Shown: positions 61,277 through 64,000 of the stretch, in pieces
How the letters are laid out: each line of letters starts with the position of its first letter
Position numbering within the stretch: the stretch's first letter is position 1
Origin: an uncultured Acidobacteriia bacterium
GTDB lineage: Bacteria; Acidobacteriota; Terriglobia; Bryobacterales; Bryobacteraceae
Reading direction: 5' to 3'
Length of the DNA: 64,000 nt
Assembly (NCBI GenBank): GCA_903851195.1
Contig: CAINNJ010000008.1
Coordinates: 1 to 64,000, forward strand
Program-made: the position numbers and the translations under genes
The notes under the pieces: model-generated
The model's database searches: none
What the model was told of the DNA's origin: nothing
The model's input: the letters and a program-made list of their open reading frames with translations, nothing else

Positions 61277-61585
61277 CTAGCTTTGCAGGACCGGGTGTTT
61301 GCGCGAGCGATCGGGCGATTTTTCCTGCGCACCGGCCGGGCGCGGAGCACCGGCGCGGCAGGACTCGTGATAGTGCGCGAGGAGCCGGGTTTCGTCGAAT
61401 TCAATGGCGCGCGCGTACTGACGGATGTAGTTCGTGTTATAAATTCCGCCGGGAAGTTCTCGAAATTCCCCGGTTTCGATGGCGCGGAGCTGGCGGACAC
61501 TCAATTTCGTGGCCGCGGCAATGGATTCGAGGCTAATTCCCCGGCTTTGCCGCCAGTCTTTTAGTTGCAGGTTTCCTGAATTCAT
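61277..61585 (-). CDS. RodZ-type helix-turn-helix protein (HTH_25), short
   Basis: The 102-residue product begins with an HTH_25 domain as in RodZ (W-R-Q-S-R-G-I-S-L-E-S-I-A-A-A-T-K, L-R-A-I-E-T-G-E-F-x-x-L-P-G-G, Y-I-R-Q-Y-A-R-A-I). In RodZ this domain binds MreB and is followed by a transmembrane helix and a periplasmic domain; both are missing here. It may be a cytoplasmic regulator or a reduced RodZ. It converges on the TlpA-like gene. Confidence 0.88.
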   Translation of the reverse strand: MNSGNLQLKDWRQSRGISLESIAAATKLSVRQLRAIETGEFRELPGGIYNTNYIRQYARAIEFDETRLLAHYHESCRAGAPRPAGAQEKSPDRSRKHPVLQS

Positions 61586-61659
61586 TTCATGTCACCTTAT
61601 ATAGCTCGCCGAATTTCAGAGTGTATCACCCCGACCGCGCTGCTAACCTTTTGCCGGGA

Positions 61660-62586
61660 ATGAGTTTCCATTCGTCCGTACTGCCCACCACTGTCTGCGG
61701 AATCAAGTTCCTGAACCCTGTCTTAACAGCCTCGGGAACGTTCGGGTACGGCATTGAATTTGACAAACTTTTGGATTTAAACGCACTGGGCGGGATCGTG
61801 GTGAAAGGTCTTTCGCGCGAACCGATCCGGGGAAATCCCGCGCCACGGCTCTGGGAAGCCCAGGCCGGAATGATGAATTCGGTAGGGCTGCAGAATGTCG
61901 GCGTGCGGGCATTCGTGGCGGAGAAACTGCCGAAGCTGAGAAGATTTTCGACGCCGGTAATCGCGAACGTTTTTGGCTATGCGGCCGAGGATTATCTGGA
62001 GGTGGTGCGGGTTCTGAACGACGCCGAGGGTCTGGCGGCCTACGAACTGAACGTGTCGTGTCCGAACACGAAACACGGCGGGCTGGCCTTCGGGGTGGAT
62101 GAGAGCGCGCTCGCGGACCTGGTAAGCCGCGTTCGGGCGGTGGCGAAACGGCCGGTCATCGTGAAACTTTCTCCGAACGTGGCGGCTATTGAACCTTTCG
62201 CGCGAGTGGCGGAACAAAATGGCGCGGACGCGATTTCGCTGGTCAATACCTTTGTGGCCCTGGCGCTGGATGTGCGGACGAGGAAGCCGCGAATCGGGGC
62301 GGGATACGGAGGCCTCTCCGGTCCGGCGATTAAACCGATTGCGCTGCGAATGGTGCAGCAGGCGGCGCGGGTGGTGAAAGTGCCGGTGATCGGGATTGGG
62401 GGGATCGCGAGCGGGGAAGATGCGGCGGAGTTTCTGATGGCGGGCGCGTCGCTGGTCGAAGTAGGAACCGCTACATTTTGGGACCCTGCGGCACCATTGA
62501 GAATCGCGCGGGAGCTCGGTAAACTCCTGTCCGAACTGGGAATAGGTCGCGCGTCGGCCATACGGGGTACGGCTGAAATGCCGTAA
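61660..62586 (+). CDS. pyrD: Dihydroorotate dehydrogenase, class 1B catalytic subunit
   Basis: A 308-residue FMN enzyme that oxidises dihydroorotate in pyrimidine synthesis. The catalytic base is Cys (C134 in N-V-S-C-P-N-T-K-H-G), the mark of class 1 enzymes; Q-N-V-G-V-R-A-F and the glycine-rich G-I-G-G-I-A-S-G-E-D FMN-phosphate motif are present. Class 1B enzymes need the PyrK Fe-S/FAD subunit, which is not seen next to it. ATG 61660 is preferred; GTG 61621 would add 13 residues. Confidence 0.95.
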   Translation: MSFHSSVLPTTVCGIKFLNPVLTASGTFGYGIEFDKLLDLNALGGIVVKGLSREPIRGNPAPRLWEAQAGMMNSVGLQNVGVRAFVAEKLPKLRRFSTPVIANVFGYAAEDYLEVVRVLNDAEGLAAYELNVSCPNTKHGGLAFGVDESALADLVSRVRAVAKRPVIVKLSPNVAAIEPFARVAEQNGADAISLVNTFVALALDVRTRKPRIGAGYGGLSGPAIKPIALRMVQQAARVVKVPVIGIGGIASGEDAAEFLMAGASLVEVGTATFWDPAAPLRIARELGKLLSELGIGRASAIRGTAEMP

Positions 62587-62595
62587 ACCCGCCGT

Positions 62596-62865
62596 TTACT
62601 GGATGAGCTGGACGCGTCCGTTATCGTTCGAAACCAGACCGTCGAAAATCGCGAGAACCTGTTTCCGATATTGATAAACGCGGTCCAGATCGGCGCGGAA
62701 CGCGCCCTGGAAGTCCTTCGCTCTCACCCATTTATCGATAATGGGGCGGGGGACGTCGATATCCTGCCGGAGCGCGTCGAGCGAGTGCCCGCGCAGGAAG
62801 AGTCCGTAGAAGAATGCCGCTTCGCGTTGCGGCGCTAAAGGATCTGAATCGTCTCTTGGTGTCAT
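62596..62865 (-). CDS. Conserved-looking small soluble protein, unknown
   Basis: The 89-residue product from ATG 62865 contains F-F-Y-G-L-F-L-R-G-H-S-L-D-A-L-R-Q-D-I-D-V-P, a Y-Q-Y-R-K-Q-V-L-A-I-F-D segment and N-D-N-G-R near the end. The first part could be a helix-turn-helix-like unit. I believe similar short proteins are found in other Acidobacteria but cannot give a function. An upstream in-frame ATG at 62886 would add seven residues. It converges on pyrD with nine bases between stops. Confidence 0.75.
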   Translation of the reverse strand: MTPRDDSDPLAPQREAAFFYGLFLRGHSLDALRQDIDVPRPIIDKWVRAKDFQGAFRADLDRVYQYRKQVLAIFDGLVSNDNGRVQLIQ

Positions 62866-62971
62866 AGCGCTGACGCCCTCAAGCAAAAGGCCATTTTAAG
62901 CATGGTTTGGGCAGGGGAGCAAGTGCAAAAGCAACAAGAGTTATGATGCCGGAGGAGCCTCTTTCGATACA

Positions 62972-63340
62972 ATGCCACCTGTTTTGATTTCAAACCCCAC
63001 GCGAATTCAGGCTGCGGGAACAAAGCCGAAGCTGATCGACGAGTATGTGGGACGCGTGAACTCGTCCACCGGCGGGGTGAGCGTGGCGCATATGCGGAGC
63101 CCCGGAGGCTGGATCGAGCCGGGGCAGACGCCGGATTTCGATGAATATACCGTGGTGCTGAAAGGGCTGTTGCGGGTGGAGCACGCGGAGGGAAGTGTCG
63201 ACGTGCGGGCGGGCCAGGCGGTGATCACTTATCGCGGCGACTGGGTCCGGTACAGCACGCCGGAGGACGAGGGTGCCGAGTATGTCGCGATCTGTCTGCC
63301 CGCGTTTTCGCTCGACGGCGCGCACCGGGACGCGGAATAG
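62972..63340 (+). CDS. Cupin-domain protein
   Basis: This 122-residue single-domain protein fits the cupin barrel: P-G-G-W-I-E-P-G-Q-T-P-D-F-D-E-Y-T-V-V-L-K-G as motif 1 and G-Q-A-V-I-T-Y-R-G-D-W-V as motif 2. The usual His-rich metal ligands of motif 1 are largely replaced by other residues, so metal-dependent catalysis is uncertain and a binding role is possible. It is a single gene with gaps on both sides. Confidence 0.87.
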   Translation: MPPVLISNPTRIQAAGTKPKLIDEYVGRVNSSTGGVSVAHMRSPGGWIEPGQTPDFDEYTVVLKGLLRVEHAEGSVDVRAGQAVITYRGDWVRYSTPEDEGAEYVAICLPAFSLDGAHRDAE

Positions 63341-63469
63341 AAGCATCTTTCCGCGGCCCCGCGGCATCAAACCGTTAGCTTCAGGGGCCGGTTACAAACT
63401 GTCACAATTCCGCCTTTGTAATCGGCCGAACTTCTTCCGGGATGTGTTTTAATAACTCTTGCGCCTTTT

Positions 63470-64000
63470 ATGCCGACACTCAAAACCAGCTTAAGGAGAA
63501 ATCTGGTTGCCGCGAATCGCCGCGTGCGCGAGTATCGCATGCTGGCGGACGGCATTCGCTCGACCGACCATCCCGTTCTCGCTCACATCATTCCGACCCG
63601 GCGCTGTAACCTTTCCTGCACCTACTGCAACGAATACGACGACTTTTCGAAGCCGGTCCCGACCGAAGAAATGCTTCGCCGGATCGATCATCTGGGCCGT
63701 TTGCGGACAAGCATCATCTCGTTCAGCGGCGGCGAACCGCTGCTGCATCCGGATCTCGACGATCTGATCCGCCGCATCCGGAGCCACGGGGCTCTGGCGG
63801 GCATGATCACCAACGGGTACCTGCTCAATGAAAAGCGCATCCAGCGGCTGAACGAGGCCGGTCTGGATCACATGCAGATTTCCATCGACAACGTGAAGCC
63901 GGACGACGTTTCGAAAAAAAGTCTGAAAACGCTGGATGTGCGGTTGCAGATGCTGGCGGAACACGCGGATTTCCACGTGAATATCAATTCCGTGGTGGGC
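63470..64000 (+). CDS. Radical SAM enzyme, 5' part (cut by window end)
   Basis: The frame from ATG 63470 stays open to the window end, giving 177 residues. C46-N-L-S-C50-T-Y-C53 is the CxxxCxxC site for the SAM-binding 4Fe-4S cluster; F-S-G-G-E-P-L-L-H-P-D is the methionine-binding G-G-E region, and M-I-T-N-G-Y and Q-I-S-I-D-N-V follow as in the TIM barrel. The C-terminal half, which would define the subgroup (for example a SPASM domain), is missing. Function cannot be assigned. Confidence 0.93.
   Translation, partial: MPTLKTSLRRNLVAANRRVREYRMLADGIRSTDHPVLAHIIPTRRCNLSCTYCNEYDDFSKPVPTEEMLRRIDHLGRLRTSIISFSGGEPLLHPDLDDLIRRIRSHGALAGMITNGYLLNEKRIQRLNEAGLDHMQISIDNVKPDDVSKKSLKTLDVRLQMLAEHADFHVNINSVVG

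Noticed and set aside
62583-62599. GTAAAC/GTTTAC inverted repeat as a terminator between pyrD and the small protein gene
   Set aside because: The stem is only six base pairs, AT-rich, overlaps both stop codons and has no T-run; it may be chance.

Overview
The window comes from a GC-rich bacterial chromosome, most likely a member of the Acidobacteriota close to Solibacter/Bryobacter. This is inferred from gene style, not from a marker gene: a 1254-residue Ig-like surface protein carrying the C-terminal domain type first named in Solibacter, a PEP-CTERM protein, many Tat-exported Gfo/Idh/sugar-isomerase/sulfatase enzymes, and a Reg_prop sensor. No rRNA, tRNA, CRISPR array or prophage was seen. 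Genes are dense on both strands and many pairs overlap by 1-4 bases.

Layout. 1-3.3 kb: tail of an IS630-like transposase, a split chromate transporter pair, and a LytS/LytTR-type two-component system. 3.5-7.3 kb: giant secreted Ig-like protein, closed by a strong bidirectional terminator. 7.4-10.4 kb: exported Gfo/Idh oxidoreductase and TIM-barrel isomerase, then a secreted DinB-like protein. 10.4-16.7 kb: PriA, methyltransferase plus VOC protein, orphan ExbD, metallo-beta-lactamase-fold hydrolase, small proteins. 16.8-18.9 kb: cytochrome b / molybdopterin oxidoreductase / SDR operon. 19-22.3 kb: HAF-repeat protein, PEP-CTERM protein, sulfatase. 22.7-29.2 kb: overlapping lipoprotein, membrane glycosyltransferase with a discoidin-like tail, and a propeller sensor ending in intact GGDEF and EAL domains; this is the most unusual gene set of the window. 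29.3-41.0 kb: surface-glycan cluster (five glycosyltransferase genes, a methyltransferase with coiled coil, Wzt-like ATPase) bracketed by the D-alanine genes alr and ddl. 41-45.8 kb: arginase, AsnS, a sugar isomerase and gamma-glutamyltransferase.

45.9-47.3 kb is a small accessory island: an intact MntA/HepT (MNT/HEPN) toxin-antitoxin pair, a short decayed remnant of a second gamma-glutamyltransferase gene, and a DUF433/DUF5615 pair whose toxin is frameshifted. 47.3-51.9 kb: cytochrome c-PQQ sugar dehydrogenase fusion, MFS exporter, a small unrecognised membrane protein, and a coupled pair of a pRiA4b ORF-3-like protein with an acidic protein of unknown function. 51.9-59 kb: lysS-lolC/E-nth-Wzz-like run, a dolichyl-phosphate-glucose-synthase-like GT2, and RNase R. 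59-61.3 kb: DsbA-like thioredoxin, MauE-like membrane protein, a doubtful opposite-strand gene and a TlpA-like thioredoxin, which look like an envelope thiol-redox set. 61.3-64 kb: RodZ-type HTH protein, PyrD, small protein, cupin, and the start of a radical SAM enzyme cut by the window end.

Taken together the window is dominated by envelope biology: polysaccharide assembly, protein export, periplasmic redox and c-di-GMP signalling. Start codons were chosen by protein alignment to family norms, signal peptides, ribosome binding sites and overlaps; alternatives are stated where the choice is open.
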